From positions 1 through 43,927 of the forward strand of contig NZ_BCNS01000168.1 of the NCBI RefSeq assembly GCF_001528745.1: a stretch of 43,927 nt of DNA, in the 5' to 3' direction. Under the pieces are notes generated by a model, which saw nothing but the letters and a program-made list of their open reading frames with translations, was not told the origin of the DNA and made no database searches. Origin of the DNA: Marinobacterium profundum. Its GTDB lineage: Bacteria; Pseudomonadota; Gammaproteobacteria; Pseudomonadales; Balneatricaceae. Below, piece after piece: positions 1 through 8,025 of this stretch. A program made the position numbers and the translations under genes. Each line of letters starts with the position of its first letter. Within the stretch, counting starts at the first letter, position 1.

Positions 1-478
1 GTCCCAAGACCAAAGCTGGTTAGGCCCGTTCGCAGCGTGCGTCGTGGGTGCCGGATGCCTTTTCGGACGCTGAACGCGGCCCCGGCGATGCTGCTGATCG
101 GCGGCATGCAGCACCCGATAAAAGCTGCTTTCAGACGCGAGATAACGGCCCTGATCGGCCAGCCGGGGCACGATCTGGCTCGGTGGAAGATGCGCGTATT
201 CCGTGCTGTTGCAGAGCTGCAAGATCGTCTCGCGTTCAGCATTAGTCAGGGCATTCGCCAGCGTGGGCCGCTGCGTGGTCGTGCGACCATCGGCTTTCAG
301 CGCGCCTTCTTGTGTCCAGCGTTGCAGCGAGCGGAGACTAATCGCCAGTTCCTTGCAGGCGACCTGTTTTCGGGCACCGGCGGCAATGGCTTCAGCAATC
401 CAGACGACATAATCGCGCCGTACCGACAGCGTCGTTAGCTGTCCTCGCTGTCGTCCCCCCAGTAGGCATTGAGCTTTT
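1..478 (-). CDS. IS3-family transposase OrfB, partial (runs off window)
   Basis: This open minus-strand frame lacks its own ATG and is entered from orfA by -1 frameshifting at the A6G site (474-480). After the shift it reads AQCLLGGRQRGQLTTLS, then a second helix-turn-helix region (ACKELAISLRSLQRW). It ends at the window edge at NQLWSWD, the conserved start of the DDE integrase core in IS3 OrfB proteins. The first catalytic Asp is therefore the last residue visible; the rest of the catalytic domain lies outside. No stop or frameshift is seen in the visible part. Confidence 0.85.
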
Positions 479-935
479 TTCGCAGTACCAGAATCGCCGC
501 AGCCTCCGCCAACGCTTTGTCCTTGCGCCTCAGCTCGCGTTCCAGTTCGCGGATACGTTTCTTGTCAGCCTTGGCCTGTTCGCGATCGAGTTGGCGCTGG
601 GCTTTGGCTGTCTGCTGACCCGACAGACAGGCGTCGCGCCATGCCTTGATCTGCTGGGGATATAGCCCTTTACTGCGGCAGTATTCGCTCAGCTCGATTT
701 CAGACAGCGCGGTGGTCTCAATCACCACCGCCAGCTTGGACTCAGCTGACCAGTTATCCGTTAGCTTTTGATCTCCGGGCACCGCAGCCCCTCCCGCTTT
801 GGCCTGTTTGCGCCAAGCATACAGGGTTACATCGGAGATGCCTTCCTGGCGGGCGAGCTCGGCTACAGACATGTTGTGGGGCGGCAAAAGCTTCTTCAGC
901 AGGGCCTCTTTACGCTCAGGTGAATAACGTCGCAT
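435..935 (-). CDS. IS3-family transposase OrfA (helix-turn-helix subunit)
   Basis: The 166-residue protein begins MRRYSPERKEALL. It has an N-terminal helix-turn-helix of the IS3/IS911 OrfA type (MSVAELARQEGISDVTLYAW), and its C-terminal half is a charged, Lys/Arg/Glu-rich coiled coil ending in a leucine-zipper-like segment. I chose the ATG at 935; an upstream TTG at 992 is open but adds an uncharacteristic N-terminus. Near its 3' end the gene contains the slippery heptamer A AAA AAG (480 down to 474 on the minus strand). A -1 slip there reads straight into orfB, the standard IS3 way of making the OrfAB fusion transposase. Confidence 0.88.
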   Translation of the reverse strand: MRRYSPERKEALLKKLLPPHNMSVAELARQEGISDVTLYAWRKQAKAGGAAVPGDQKLTDNWSAESKLAVVIETTALSEIELSEYCRSKGLYPQQIKAWRDACLSGQQTAKAQRQLDREQAKADKKRIRELERELRRKDKALAEAAAILVLRKKLNAYWGDDSEDS

Positions 936-1029
936 CGCATGACTCTTTCCGTCCCCGGGACTTTGGTTTAGATGAAACTGATCAGGCGACAACTACCCTG
1001 ACACCGGGGGAGCTCTACCAAGCAGGCAC

Positions 1030-1063
1030 AAAAAAAGCCAACCTCAAGAAGGTTGGCTTTTTT
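1030..1063. terminator. Bidirectional rho-independent terminator hairpin
   Basis: A seven-A run, stem GCCAACC, a short loop, stem GGTTGGC and a six-T run form a strong hairpin with T-tracts on both strands. No gene now ends against it from the left, because the IS3 element lies there, and the hypothetical gene on the right ends about 250 bp away. Confidence 0.85.
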
Positions 1064-1309
1064 CAGTTGCTTATAAAGCAACAAAGTATGGTAGCGGTGG
1101 CCGGATACACTCGATCATCCCTGCTTGCCAAACTTCGACCTTGAGGCTTGGGTATGTTGTGAACTGCAGGAACTAGACCCGCTGATGTTCTCATGCACTG
1201 CAACGATACAGTTCATTGATAGCGACTATTTTGGCCTTTTGCTGGACTTAGCGCTTGAGCAGTATACGGTGACTTGAGCGTCAAGCCCGTGTTATCGGAG
1301 GAGGTGCGG
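1064..1309. other. Intergenic stretch, no gene recognised
   Basis: No convincing coding frame is present. The segment at 1088-1106 resembles the 3' end of the tRNA-Leu at 2515-2602 (TGGTAGCGGTGGCCGGA against TGGTACCAGTGGCCGGA), but it does not fold as a tRNA. It may be a decayed fragment or chance. Confidence 0.4.
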
Positions 1310-1912
1310 TCATTCATCACTTGAGTTTGGGTTAAGTGATATTGTTCCTTCATTTAGAACAATAGCTCTATATAGCTTTCCAAAGTTAGAGTTGTGACTA
1401 GACGCACCGATGATGGCGATCAATAGCGCAAGAATAACTGTAGAGGCAATAGAGGCTCCCATACCCAGTAGCAAACCAGTCTTTGTACTAGTTCGATCTG
1501 TTATGTGGGACTTCACATCAACCAAGTCATCTATTACCTGGCTATTGGAGGCTTCTACTTGCTTCAGGACGGAGGAGTTTCGTGTTTGTTCTGTCAGGAA
1601 CTGTTGTGAAATTTCGTCAGCAAATGCAAATAATGTTTGCTCCGCTTCGGATCGCAACTGCTCTAAGCGTCGATCATTGTAATTTCTAAGAAAGCCTCGC
1701 AATTCCTCAGGGGTAGGGGAGCGGCCTTCGTTTTCTTCGGTATCACGATAAAACTCAAACTTTTGGAGTTTATATTCCGCGTACGCCAATCGCCCTATTA
1801 AGGCCAAGGGTAGGTCATCTTCATCAATGACCAACTTTCGAAGAATGGGGTTGTGAACTGGAATGAGTGGCTGAACATCTTCAGCTTGACCTTCCGTGGC
1901 CTGTTGTGTCAT
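1310..1912 (-). CDS. Hypothetical membrane-anchored protein
   Basis: I do not recognise this 200-residue protein. The N-terminal 140 residues are soluble, acidic and probably helical, with a stretch rich in Glu/Gln that could form a coiled coil around residues 75-130. One strongly hydrophobic segment follows (LLLGMGASIASTVILALLIA, about residues 147-168), with a short polar tail after it. This suggests a tail-proximal single-pass protein. The ATG at 1912 is preferred over the TTG one codon upstream, with GGGTAAG ahead of it. It lies 47 bp downstream of the 77-residue gene on the same strand, so the two are probably co-transcribed. Accessory-region cargo is the likely setting. Confidence 0.6.
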   Translation of the reverse strand: MTQQATEGQAEDVQPLIPVHNPILRKLVIDEDDLPLALIGRLAYAEYKLQKFEFYRDTEENEGRSPTPEELRGFLRNYNDRRLEQLRSEAEQTLFAFADEISQQFLTEQTRNSSVLKQVEASNSQVIDDLVDVKSHITDRTSTKTGLLLGMGASIASTVILALLIAIIGASSHNSNFGKLYRAIVLNEGTISLNPNSSDE

Positions 1913-1959
1913 CAACTTACCCGTTAGGCGTAAAAGCGTTTAGTAACCAAAATTCCCTT

Positions 1960-2193
1960 TTAGATGAGTGCTTCAGCAAGTTCGTCCTCATTCTTCTCAT
2001 CTCTGCGTCTTTTATAGTGAGCAATCATAGCTTTTTTCATGGCGCGATCAGCTGCGGCACGGTTTACACGCACTACCGTAAAATCTCGACCGCCAAAGGC
2101 AATCATATGAGAGCTCGGCGCCTCAAGCGTAACTTCGCATTTTTCTCGGTCTGAGGATATGAATACTCTCGACCATTCCCTTTTACGCCTCAT
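1960..2193 (-). CDS. Small basic hypothetical protein
   Basis: This is a 77-residue protein beginning MRRKREWSRVF and ending in a Lys/Arg/Glu-rich helix. A good ribosome-binding site (GGAAGG, about 6 bases before the ATG) supports it as a real gene. No domain is recognised. It is followed closely on the same strand by the 200-residue membrane protein, so the two probably form a small operon. Confidence 0.5.
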   Translation of the reverse strand: MRRKREWSRVFISSDREKCEVTLEAPSSHMIAFGGRDFTVVRVNRAAADRAMKKAMIAHYKRRRDEKNEDELAEALI

Positions 2194-2514
2194 CGCGACC
2201 CTTCCAAGTTATCTGCAAGGTTTTTGTAATAACCCACCTTAACTTTAGAGTTGATCATAGCATAACCACAATGGTTGGTGTCATCTGGAATATAAGTCAA
2301 TGATATTTAACGGGAAGTTATTGCGTCCTTGCGTATATCCATGGTTGGTGACGTGACGGGGCGAGGTCATGAGCACCAAAACGAACGTACTGAATGTTGA
2401 GGCAGGTGAGCCCATAGGTAACAAACAACACGAAACCCGGTGATTTTGGGTTGTTGGGTAGCTAGTGGGGTATGTGGCGGATTCGCTTGTAACTAATTGA
2501 TTTTTATGAATGAC
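2194..2514. other. Intergenic stretch 3' of the tRNA-Leu
   Basis: No supported gene is seen. A 107-residue minus-strand frame overlaps the tRNA and has no recognisable content. The stretch lies immediately downstream of the tRNA 3' end, where integrated elements commonly sit, but no integrase gene is present in the window. Confidence 0.4.
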
Positions 2515-2602
2515 TGGTACCAGTGGCCGGACTCGAACCAGCACGCTTTTAAGGGCGGGGGATTTTGAATCCCCTGTGTATATCAACTTCACCGTCACCG
2601 CC
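2515..2602 (-). tRNA. tRNA-Leu(CAA)-like gene, possibly degenerate
   Basis: The minus strand ends CTGGTACCA with an encoded CCA (2515-2517). The T arm is GCTGG-TTCGAGT-CCGGC. A class II long variable arm (stem CGC/GCG) and an anticodon arm GGGGA-TTCAAAA-TCCCC are present, giving anticodon CAA. Signs of decay: the second acceptor pair is G-G, positions 1-72 and 4-69 are wobble pairs, one extra base seems to sit between the acceptor stem and D arm, and the D loop reads TTGATA instead of the usual TTGGTA. It may be a mobile-element-borne or pseudogenised copy. A covariance-model score would settle whether it is functional. Confidence 0.65.
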
Positions 2603-2780
2603 AAAATCTGTTGAGAGCGGCTTCCTCGTCCTTGCCCGACGCCGCCTTTGTTGAAATCTTGGCCGATGGTGTCGAGGATAACAGACCATGCGTCATGGCG
2701 GTGTGCGGCGTTTTACCGTATTTTTGCAGTATCTACCATGTGTCAATAAAACTCACATAGCGCTTCAGATTTTGAGGCTT
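2603..2780. other. Intergenic stretch, nothing clear
   Basis: No gene is seen. A small hairpin (AGGCT-TTT-AGCCT, 2775-2787) overlaps the stop codon of the UPF0261 gene and could aid its termination on the minus strand, but the stem is only five pairs. Confidence 0.35.
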
Positions 2781-4013
2781 TTAGCCTGTATTGCACAGCT
2801 TTGTGTACTTGACTACCTGTTCGACGATGGTGTCCGCAAACTGATGGTCGTTGATGTGGAAGTCGAACTCGCGCAGATCAAGGTTGGAAGGGCGGAGGGA
2901 TTGCAAGTGTGCCGCGAATACAGGTGGTAGCGATGGGTCGTGCAAATGGCCGCGGGGGCTATCGTGCTCTGAGAAGCCCCGCAGCGGGATGAAGAAGGAC
3001 ACGGGGCCCGTTGCGTCGGCGATCAAGCGAGTCATGTGCTCTGCCAACGCCAGGAGTTCGCGGCGTTCGGTACGTACCGCCGTGAGCGCCGTGTTGTGCA
3101 TGTGGCAGCGTTTGCCGGGAAAGAGGTGGCGGGCTTCAGCAATGGGGCCTGTGGAAATGAAGTCAGCGTTGCCTGGTGCAAAGATTGTCGGAATACCCTT
3201 CCTGAGAGCGGCCTTGCAGCGGTCAGCGCCTGCGCTGCACAGACCGTTGTGCAAGAAGTCGTTCACCTCCAGGAGGGATACATCCACGACGACACAGGTA
3301 TCGCGCTGCCTGATGATCTCCTCCATCGCAATGCCGCCACTGCCGAGAGTGTGAAAAACCATCACCTCGTAGCCCAGAGCTTCCAGTGCACAGCGCACGC
3401 GCACTGTGCAGGGATCTGTTGTCGAGAGTGTGGTCATCGTCACCAGCGGACGGTTTTCGGCGATGACGGCACGATACTCCCTGGCTTGGGCTGCGATTGC
3501 TATTGCGCCGTTGCGGTAAGCGGCTTGGGAGATACTGTTGAAACCGCTGATGTCACATACCGGATTGACCATCATAATGTCGTTGGAACCAACGAAGGGT
3601 TTGGTGAAGCCAGAAGCCAGTGTCGATATCATGACTTTGGGCAGGCCATAGCGGAAGGTGCGCATGACCGCGGTGCTAAGGGTCGTGCCCATTGAACCAC
3701 CCATGCCAATGATACCTGCGAGGCCTACTTTCTGATCTACTTCACGGGCACAGTGTATGGCACCCTCAGCCATAATAGACAAACACTTGCCTTCGTGATT
3801 GAGGGCACGAATTTCGTCCATGGTTCGACCCGCGGCGGCAGCGATTTTTGTTGGGTTTATTTCGGCCGGACTCGCATCCTCGCCACGAATACTGGCATCC
3901 AGGTGAATCACGTTCACTCCGCGGGCCTCTAATACTTGGCGGAGGTACGCCGCTTCCAGCTGTTTTGTATCACGGGTAGCAATCATTAGGACGTAGGGTT
4001 TTTGTTTTTTCAT
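2781..4013 (-). CDS. UPF0261 / Tm-1-like ATP-binding family protein
   Basis: The 410-residue protein has the usual length for the UPF0261 family, which shares the fold of the tomato Tm-1 N-terminal ATP-binding domain. It opens with a Rossmann-like strand (YVLMIATRDTKQLEA) and carries the Gly-rich segment GIIGMGGSMGTTL around residues 98-110, with SNDIMMVNPV further on. The biochemical role of bacterial members is not settled; they are often found near catabolic genes. A GGGGAG motif precedes the ATG. The gene follows the IclR regulator on the same strand with a 157-bp gap, so it may share its promoter. A role linked to the aromatic pathway is inference only. Confidence 0.85.
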   Translation of the reverse strand: MKKQKPYVLMIATRDTKQLEAAYLRQVLEARGVNVIHLDASIRGEDASPAEINPTKIAAAAGRTMDEIRALNHEGKCLSIMAEGAIHCAREVDQKVGLAGIIGMGGSMGTTLSTAVMRTFRYGLPKVMISTLASGFTKPFVGSNDIMMVNPVCDISGFNSISQAAYRNGAIAIAAQAREYRAVIAENRPLVTMTTLSTTDPCTVRVRCALEALGYEVMVFHTLGSGGIAMEEIIRQRDTCVVVDVSLLEVNDFLHNGLCSAGADRCKAALRKGIPTIFAPGNADFISTGPIAEARHLFPGKRCHMHNTALTAVRTERRELLALAEHMTRLIADATGPVSFFIPLRGFSEHDSPRGHLHDPSLPPVFAAHLQSLRPSNLDLREFDFHINDHQFADTIVEQVVKYTKLCNTG

Positions 4014-4170
4014 TATTTTATTCTCCCCAGGAGTGGTCGCCGGATCTGAGGCTTTTTGCGGTATTACACCGCCCTCTTAATAGCACATCAAAATTTATGG
4101 CGGTGGCGTAGATCATTATCTTCGGGTGGTAAATGTTCCAAATGGTACATCAGGCCGCTGATATTTTTTA

Positions 4171-4980
4171 CTATGTTGCCATCAAATTCGTTGAGATCTC
4201 GTGTGCAGCCGCAGTGAGTTCTGATAGATGCGCCTTTACGATTTCCTCGGTCGTCTTAACCTTACGATTCCATGTCAAATTAAGCACCGCAATTACATCG
4301 CCACTGGCCATGACAGGCACTGCAATCGAAAGGCGACCATCATCCGACTCGCGTCTTGATTCGTTGAAGTCCCCGCCGAAGTCACCTGCACGCTCTCCAT
4401 ACCCCAGGCGCCGGGTTTCATTCAGCAGCTGTTCAATGACCTCTGCTTTTCTGGCGATGAAGTTTCCGGGCTCTTTGCTACTGCGCAGCCGTTGCAACAC
4501 CGCCTCTCGTTCGGTGTCGCTGCAAAACGCCAGATAGGCACGCCCGGTCGCAGACCTGGGCATGTTGATGCGAAAGTTGAGTTGTCCCTGGAGTATGTGT
4601 GAGAAATAAGACTGTGACGTATTTGTCTCCACGACCGCCATGTGGTCAAGACGCGGCACCGCCAGTATCGATGGCCATTGCACCTGGCGCCCCAGTCGCT
4701 CCAAGATCGGTGAGGCTACTTCAACTACGTGACCGGTGTCGTTCAGCTCAGGCAAGCGCACCTGTATTCTGTGGCTTGCCATGTAAGCGCCGTCTGCCAG
4801 TCGCTGCCATACCAGCCCTCGCTGCTCCAGCGTTAGAATGATGCGTGTTAGTGTTGCTTTGGGCAGATCCGTCGCGAGGTATAACTCATGCAGACTGGCG
4901 CTGCGGGCATCCTGTAAATAGGTAAGTACTTCAAGGCCTCTGTCCAAAGCTCGGATGGTCTTTACTTTGTAATCCCGCAT
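4171..4980 (-). CDS. IclR-family transcriptional regulator (MhpR-like)
   Basis: The protein has an N-terminal winged helix-turn-helix (KTIRALDRGLEVLTYLQ to about residue 70) and a C-terminal IclR effector-binding domain. It resembles MhpR/PcaR-type regulators of aromatic catabolism. A GTG at 4995 is in frame, but it lies inside a palindromic operator (4987-5001). The ATG at 4980 gives the typical IclR start, MRDYKVKTIRALDRG, so I prefer it (269 residues). The gene is divergent from the CocE/meta-cleavage operon and is its most likely regulator. The operator at its own start suggests autoregulation. Effector unknown. Confidence 0.88.
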   Translation of the reverse strand: MRDYKVKTIRALDRGLEVLTYLQDARSASLHELYLATDLPKATLTRIILTLEQRGLVWQRLADGAYMASHRIQVRLPELNDTGHVVEVASPILERLGRQVQWPSILAVPRLDHMAVVETNTSQSYFSHILQGQLNFRINMPRSATGRAYLAFCSDTEREAVLQRLRSSKEPGNFIARKAEVIEQLLNETRRLGYGERAGDFGGDFNESRRESDDGRLSIAVPVMASGDVIAVLNLTWNRKVKTTEEIVKAHLSELTAAAHEISTNLMAT

Positions 4981-4986
4981 CTTATT

Positions 4987-5001
4987 TTTCACCACGTGAA
5001 A
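4987..5001. promoter_or_regulatory. Candidate IclR operator 1 (TTTCAC-N3-GTGAAA)
   Basis: The palindrome TTTCACCACGTGAAA lies 6 bp upstream of the preferred regulator ATG and over the alternative GTG. An identical 15-bp copy lies at 5068-5082, 81 bp away. A site so close to its own start codon would block the regulator's transcription or translation initiation region. Confidence 0.65.
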
Positions 5002-5067
5002 CTTATAGGTTTAATGATAGCCTGCCTGGAATTCCTTTGACAGGCGTTGCGCTAGCCGTTGCCCTAT

Positions 5068-5082
5068 TTTCACCACGTGAAA
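5068..5082. promoter_or_regulatory. Candidate IclR operator 2 (TTTCAC-N3-GTGAAA)
   Basis: This is a second exact copy of TTTCACCACGTGAAA, followed within 2 bp by a further half-site ATTTCAC (5085-5091). It lies in the divergent region about 200 bp before the CocE hydrolase gene. Two identical sites between divergent genes fit cooperative binding by an IclR tetramer. Confidence 0.65.
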
Positions 5083-5120
5083 TCATTTCACGCCGCGCTG
5101 GCGGTGTAGAAATGAAATGG

Positions 5121-5152
5121 ATAATAATTTAACTCAATCGACGAATTATTAT
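5121..5152. repeat. AT-rich inverted repeat in leader of the catabolic operon
   Basis: ATAATAATT (5121-5129) and AATTATTAT (5144-5152) form a perfect 9-bp inverted repeat with a 14-bp spacer. Close by, ATTTTAATGT occurs twice (5199-5208 and 5223-5232). The sequence lies between the IclR operators and the first gene, where promoter elements are expected; no clear -35/-10 pair is assigned. Confidence 0.45.
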
Positions 5153-5279
5153 ATTAACTCCGTCAAATCAAAAAAATGGGATCAAGGTTCAGAAGTTAAT
5201 TTTAATGTGAGTATTTAACTCCATTTTAATGTCACCTTGCTGCTTAAGTTTGGTCCAAAAATAATAAGGAATATGACTT

Positions 5280-7064
5280 ATGTCTATTACTGAAGTTAAT
5301 AAGGTTGATGCGGAAGTTATCGATGGAATGCGCATTGGTTGGGATATTCCGATCAGAATGAGTGATGGAATTATTCTTCGCGCTGATATTTTCCAGCCGC
5401 CGGAAGAGGGGCGTTACCCGGTCATCCTGAGTTACGGGTGCTATGCAAAGGGTCTCTCGTTTCAGGAAGCCTACGCTGGGCAATGGGATGTAATGACAAG
5501 GGATTTTCCGGAAATAAAGGACGGTACGACCAACAAATACCAGTGTTGGGAGGTTGTTGATCCGGAGTGTTGGGTACCTGATGGTTATGTCGTGATACGT
5601 GTTGACTCTCGAGGTGCGGGGCGTTCAGAAGGTGTGCAGAGCGTATGGTCTGAACAGGAGATTCAGGATTATTACGAGTGTATAGAGTGGGCCGGCGAGC
5701 AAGCCTGGAGCAATGGTAATGTCGGGCTGCATGGAATTTCCTATTACGGCGCCAATCAATGGCACGTAGCGGCCATGCAACCGCCTTATTTGAAGGCAAT
5801 TATCCCCTGGGAAGGCACCTCTGACTGGTACCGCGAAGTGTTCTACCACGGCGGTATTCGATCCGGTTTTCTTGACCGATGGTTGCCCCGTCAGCTCGCG
5901 ATGCAGCACGGCTACGGAGAGCGTGGTCGCAAGAACCCCAACACCGGTGTGCCCGTGGCAGGCCCTGAGACCCTCACCGATGAGGCGCTGGCGCTAAACC
6001 GCGTCGACAAGGTGGCGGAGGTGCGCGCCCATCCGCTGGCGGACGATTATAACAACGCTCTGGTGGCGGATTTGTCGAAAGTTACCGTGCCGCTGCTCTC
6101 AGCGGCTAACTGGGGTGGCCAGGGACTGCACCTGAGGGGCAACATCGAGGGCTACACACAGGCAGCCTCCGAGAACAAGTGGCTGGAAGTCCATGGGCTG
6201 GAGCACTGGACGCATTACTACACCCCTTACGGGGTCGATCTCCAAAAACGCTTCTTCGATCATTTCTTGCGCGGTGTGGACAACGGTTGGGACAAGCAGC
6301 CGAGGATTTCGTTGCAGGTCCGGCACATTGATGCCGGTGCCAAGGGCAGCATCGCGGGCAGGTTCGTGCAAAGAGGGGAGCACGCATGGCCGCTCGAACG
6401 TACGCAGTGGACTCGCTTCCACCTGCAGGCCAATGGAGCAAGGCTGCAGGCTGAGCAGGTGGATACCGACGCCTATCTCGAGTACGACGCTATGGGGGCC
6501 GGGGTGACTTTCACCAGTCCTGCATTGGAAAACGACACCGAAATTACCGGCCCGCTGGCAGCCAAGCTGTTTATCAGCTCATCGACGACTGATGCTGATC
6601 TGTTCCTTGTGGTTCGGGTGTTTGATCCTAACGGTGACGAAGTTGTGTTCCGCGGCGCGATGGACGTACATACGCCGGTTGCCCAAGGGTGGCTGCGCGC
6701 CTCACACCGGCGCCTGGATACTCACCGCAGTCAGCCGTACAGGCCGTATCACCAGCATACGGTGAAGGAACCCCTTACGCCTGGAGACATTTACGAGGTG
6801 GACGTCGAGATTTGGCCGACGTCCGTCGTGGTGCCGGCAGGGTACCGGGTGGCGTTGACAGTGCGCGGAAAGGACTATGAGTACGAGGGGGAGATCGACC
6901 CGAGCGACACGACTCATCGCTACCCGTCACGTGGGGTCGGCCCTTTCGTTCACAACGATCCTCTGGACAGGCCTGCTGATGTGTTCGGGGGGATGGTCCG
7001 GTTGCATACCGGTGGCGATTATCAGTCATATCTCCTCATGCCGGTAATACCAGCAGCGGAATGA
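5280..7064 (+). CDS. CocE/NonD-family (X-Pro dipeptidyl-peptidase S15-type) hydrolase
   Basis: The 594-residue protein has the CocE architecture: an N-terminal alpha/beta-hydrolase domain with a helical cap and a C-terminal jelly-roll domain. The nucleophile is Ser154 in GISYYG, VDSRGAGRSEG precedes it, and a likely catalytic His lies in LEHWTHYY. Family members cleave esters (cocaine esterase) or amides. No signal peptide is visible, so it is probably cytoplasmic. AAGGA precedes the ATG by 9 bases. It is the first gene of the operon, 43 bp ahead of the catechol dioxygenase, so a plausible job is releasing an aromatic acid or phenol from an ester substrate. That substrate is inferred. Confidence 0.88.
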   Translation: MSITEVNKVDAEVIDGMRIGWDIPIRMSDGIILRADIFQPPEEGRYPVILSYGCYAKGLSFQEAYAGQWDVMTRDFPEIKDGTTNKYQCWEVVDPECWVPDGYVVIRVDSRGAGRSEGVQSVWSEQEIQDYYECIEWAGEQAWSNGNVGLHGISYYGANQWHVAAMQPPYLKAIIPWEGTSDWYREVFYHGGIRSGFLDRWLPRQLAMQHGYGERGRKNPNTGVPVAGPETLTDEALALNRVDKVAEVRAHPLADDYNNALVADLSKVTVPLLSAANWGGQGLHLRGNIEGYTQAASENKWLEVHGLEHWTHYYTPYGVDLQKRFFDHFLRGVDNGWDKQPRISLQVRHIDAGAKGSIAGRFVQRGEHAWPLERTQWTRFHLQANGARLQAEQVDTDAYLEYDAMGAGVTFTSPALENDTEITGPLAAKLFISSSTTDADLFLVVRVFDPNGDEVVFRGAMDVHTPVAQGWLRASHRRLDTHRSQPYRPYHQHTVKEPLTPGDIYEVDVEIWPTSVVVPAGYRVALTVRGKDYEYEGEIDPSDTTHRYPSRGVGPFVHNDPLDRPADVFGGMVRLHTGGDYQSYLLMPVIPAAE

Positions 7065-7107
7065 CATAACAAAAACAACATATTTATGAACAAACTGGAG
7101 GTTTGAA

Positions 7108-8022
7108 ATGGCTGTAATGCGATTGGGGTACCTGCATGCGCGCGTGACCAACCTGGCGGAAGCCAAGCGCCACTACGTGAATACGCTCGGCATGCAGGTG
7201 GTGCTGGAGCAAGACAACAGGCTCTATTTAAAGTGCTGGGACGAGTGGGATCATCATTCGCTTATGCTGGAGGAAGGTGGTGTCGGGCTGATCAAGCTTG
7301 GATACAAGGTCGCCAAGGCTGAGGATCTGGCTTATTTCGAGCAGAAAATCGAGGCCTTTGGCGTCAGAACCACCCGCATGAGTGCAGGGGAAAACCTGGC
7401 CGTCGGTGAGGGTATTCGCTTCACCATGCCATCGGGGCACCTGATGGAGCTTTATCATGAAATGGAGTTCACAAACACCGCCGTCGGCCTCGTCAATCCG
7501 CCGCTGTTTCCCCGGCACCTGGTGGGAGTTGGGGTGCCACGACTCGATCATTGCCTGCTTAAAACCGACGATATTCCCCTGGCGGAGCGTTTCTGTATTG
7601 AGGCGCTGGACTTCAAGCCCGCAGAGCGGCTGGTAAGCGAGCTCGGTGACACTGGCGAATTAATGGGGACCTGGCTGTTTTGTCAGCACAAGACCCATGA
7701 CATTGCCTTTGTCGCCGGGGAGCAGGGCCGGATTCACCACTGGGCATACAAGCTGGAGAACTGGGATGCGATCCGCCATGCAGGAGCGATCTTGTCGATG
7801 GATGATACGTCTGTCGGTTTTGGGCCAGACATACACGGACTCAGCCGGGGCGACACTATCTATTTCTTCGACCCGGCGGGTAATCGTAACGAGGTTTTTG
7901 CCGGTGGTTACGAGACCTATCAGGACTTCCCGACAGTTACCTGGACCGCAGACGAAATCCCGCGGGCGGTCTCCTATATCGGTCGGGAGATAGCGGAGAA
8001 CCACTTTACCGTTGACACCTGA
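7108..8022 (+). CDS. dmpB: Catechol 2,3-dioxygenase (extradiol, XylE/DmpB type)
   Basis: This type I extradiol dioxygenase has 304 residues and two vicinal-oxygen-chelate domains. It opens catechol between C2 and C3 to give 2-hydroxymuconic semialdehyde. The Fe(II) ligands are visible as His148 (RLDHCLL), the His210/211 pair (RIHHWAYKLE) and Glu262 (GNRNEVFAGGY). The segment HGLSRGDTIYFFDPAGNRNEVF carries the His and Tyr that line the active site in XylE. GGAGG precedes the start. The next gene, a XylT-like ferredoxin, starts 4 bp after the stop, which supports the catechol 2,3-dioxygenase assignment. A methylated or otherwise substituted catechol may be the true substrate. Confidence 0.92.
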   Translation: MAVMRLGYLHARVTNLAEAKRHYVNTLGMQVVLEQDNRLYLKCWDEWDHHSLMLEEGGVGLIKLGYKVAKAEDLAYFEQKIEAFGVRTTRMSAGENLAVGEGIRFTMPSGHLMELYHEMEFTNTAVGLVNPPLFPRHLVGVGVPRLDHCLLKTDDIPLAERFCIEALDFKPAERLVSELGDTGELMGTWLFCQHKTHDIAFVAGEQGRIHHWAYKLENWDAIRHAGAILSMDDTSVGFGPDIHGLSRGDTIYFFDPAGNRNEVFAGGYETYQDFPTVTWTADEIPRAVSYIGREIAENHFTVDT

Positions 8023-8025
8023 ACC

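Larger units (their letters stand above)
1..1003 (-). mobile_element. IS3-family insertion sequence, left part only
   Basis: Two overlapping transposase frames on the minus strand, orfA followed by orfB, have the IS3-family layout. The orfA end of the element lies near 1003, where the minus strand begins TGTCAGGGTAGTTG about 68 bp before the orfA start. This boundary is a guess from the TG-type end, because the other end lies outside the window and cannot be compared. The element stops just short of a free-standing terminator hairpin (1030-1063), so it may have separated that terminator from its original gene. Confidence 0.8.

Noticed and set aside
920-1144. 74-codon frame across the IS3 end and terminator
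   Set aside because: It crosses the element boundary and a terminator hairpin, so it is chance.
1088-1145. Possible second tRNA or attachment-site copy
   Set aside because: Only about 15 of 19 bases match the tRNA-Leu 3' end and the rest does not fold into a cloverleaf; too weak to call an att site.
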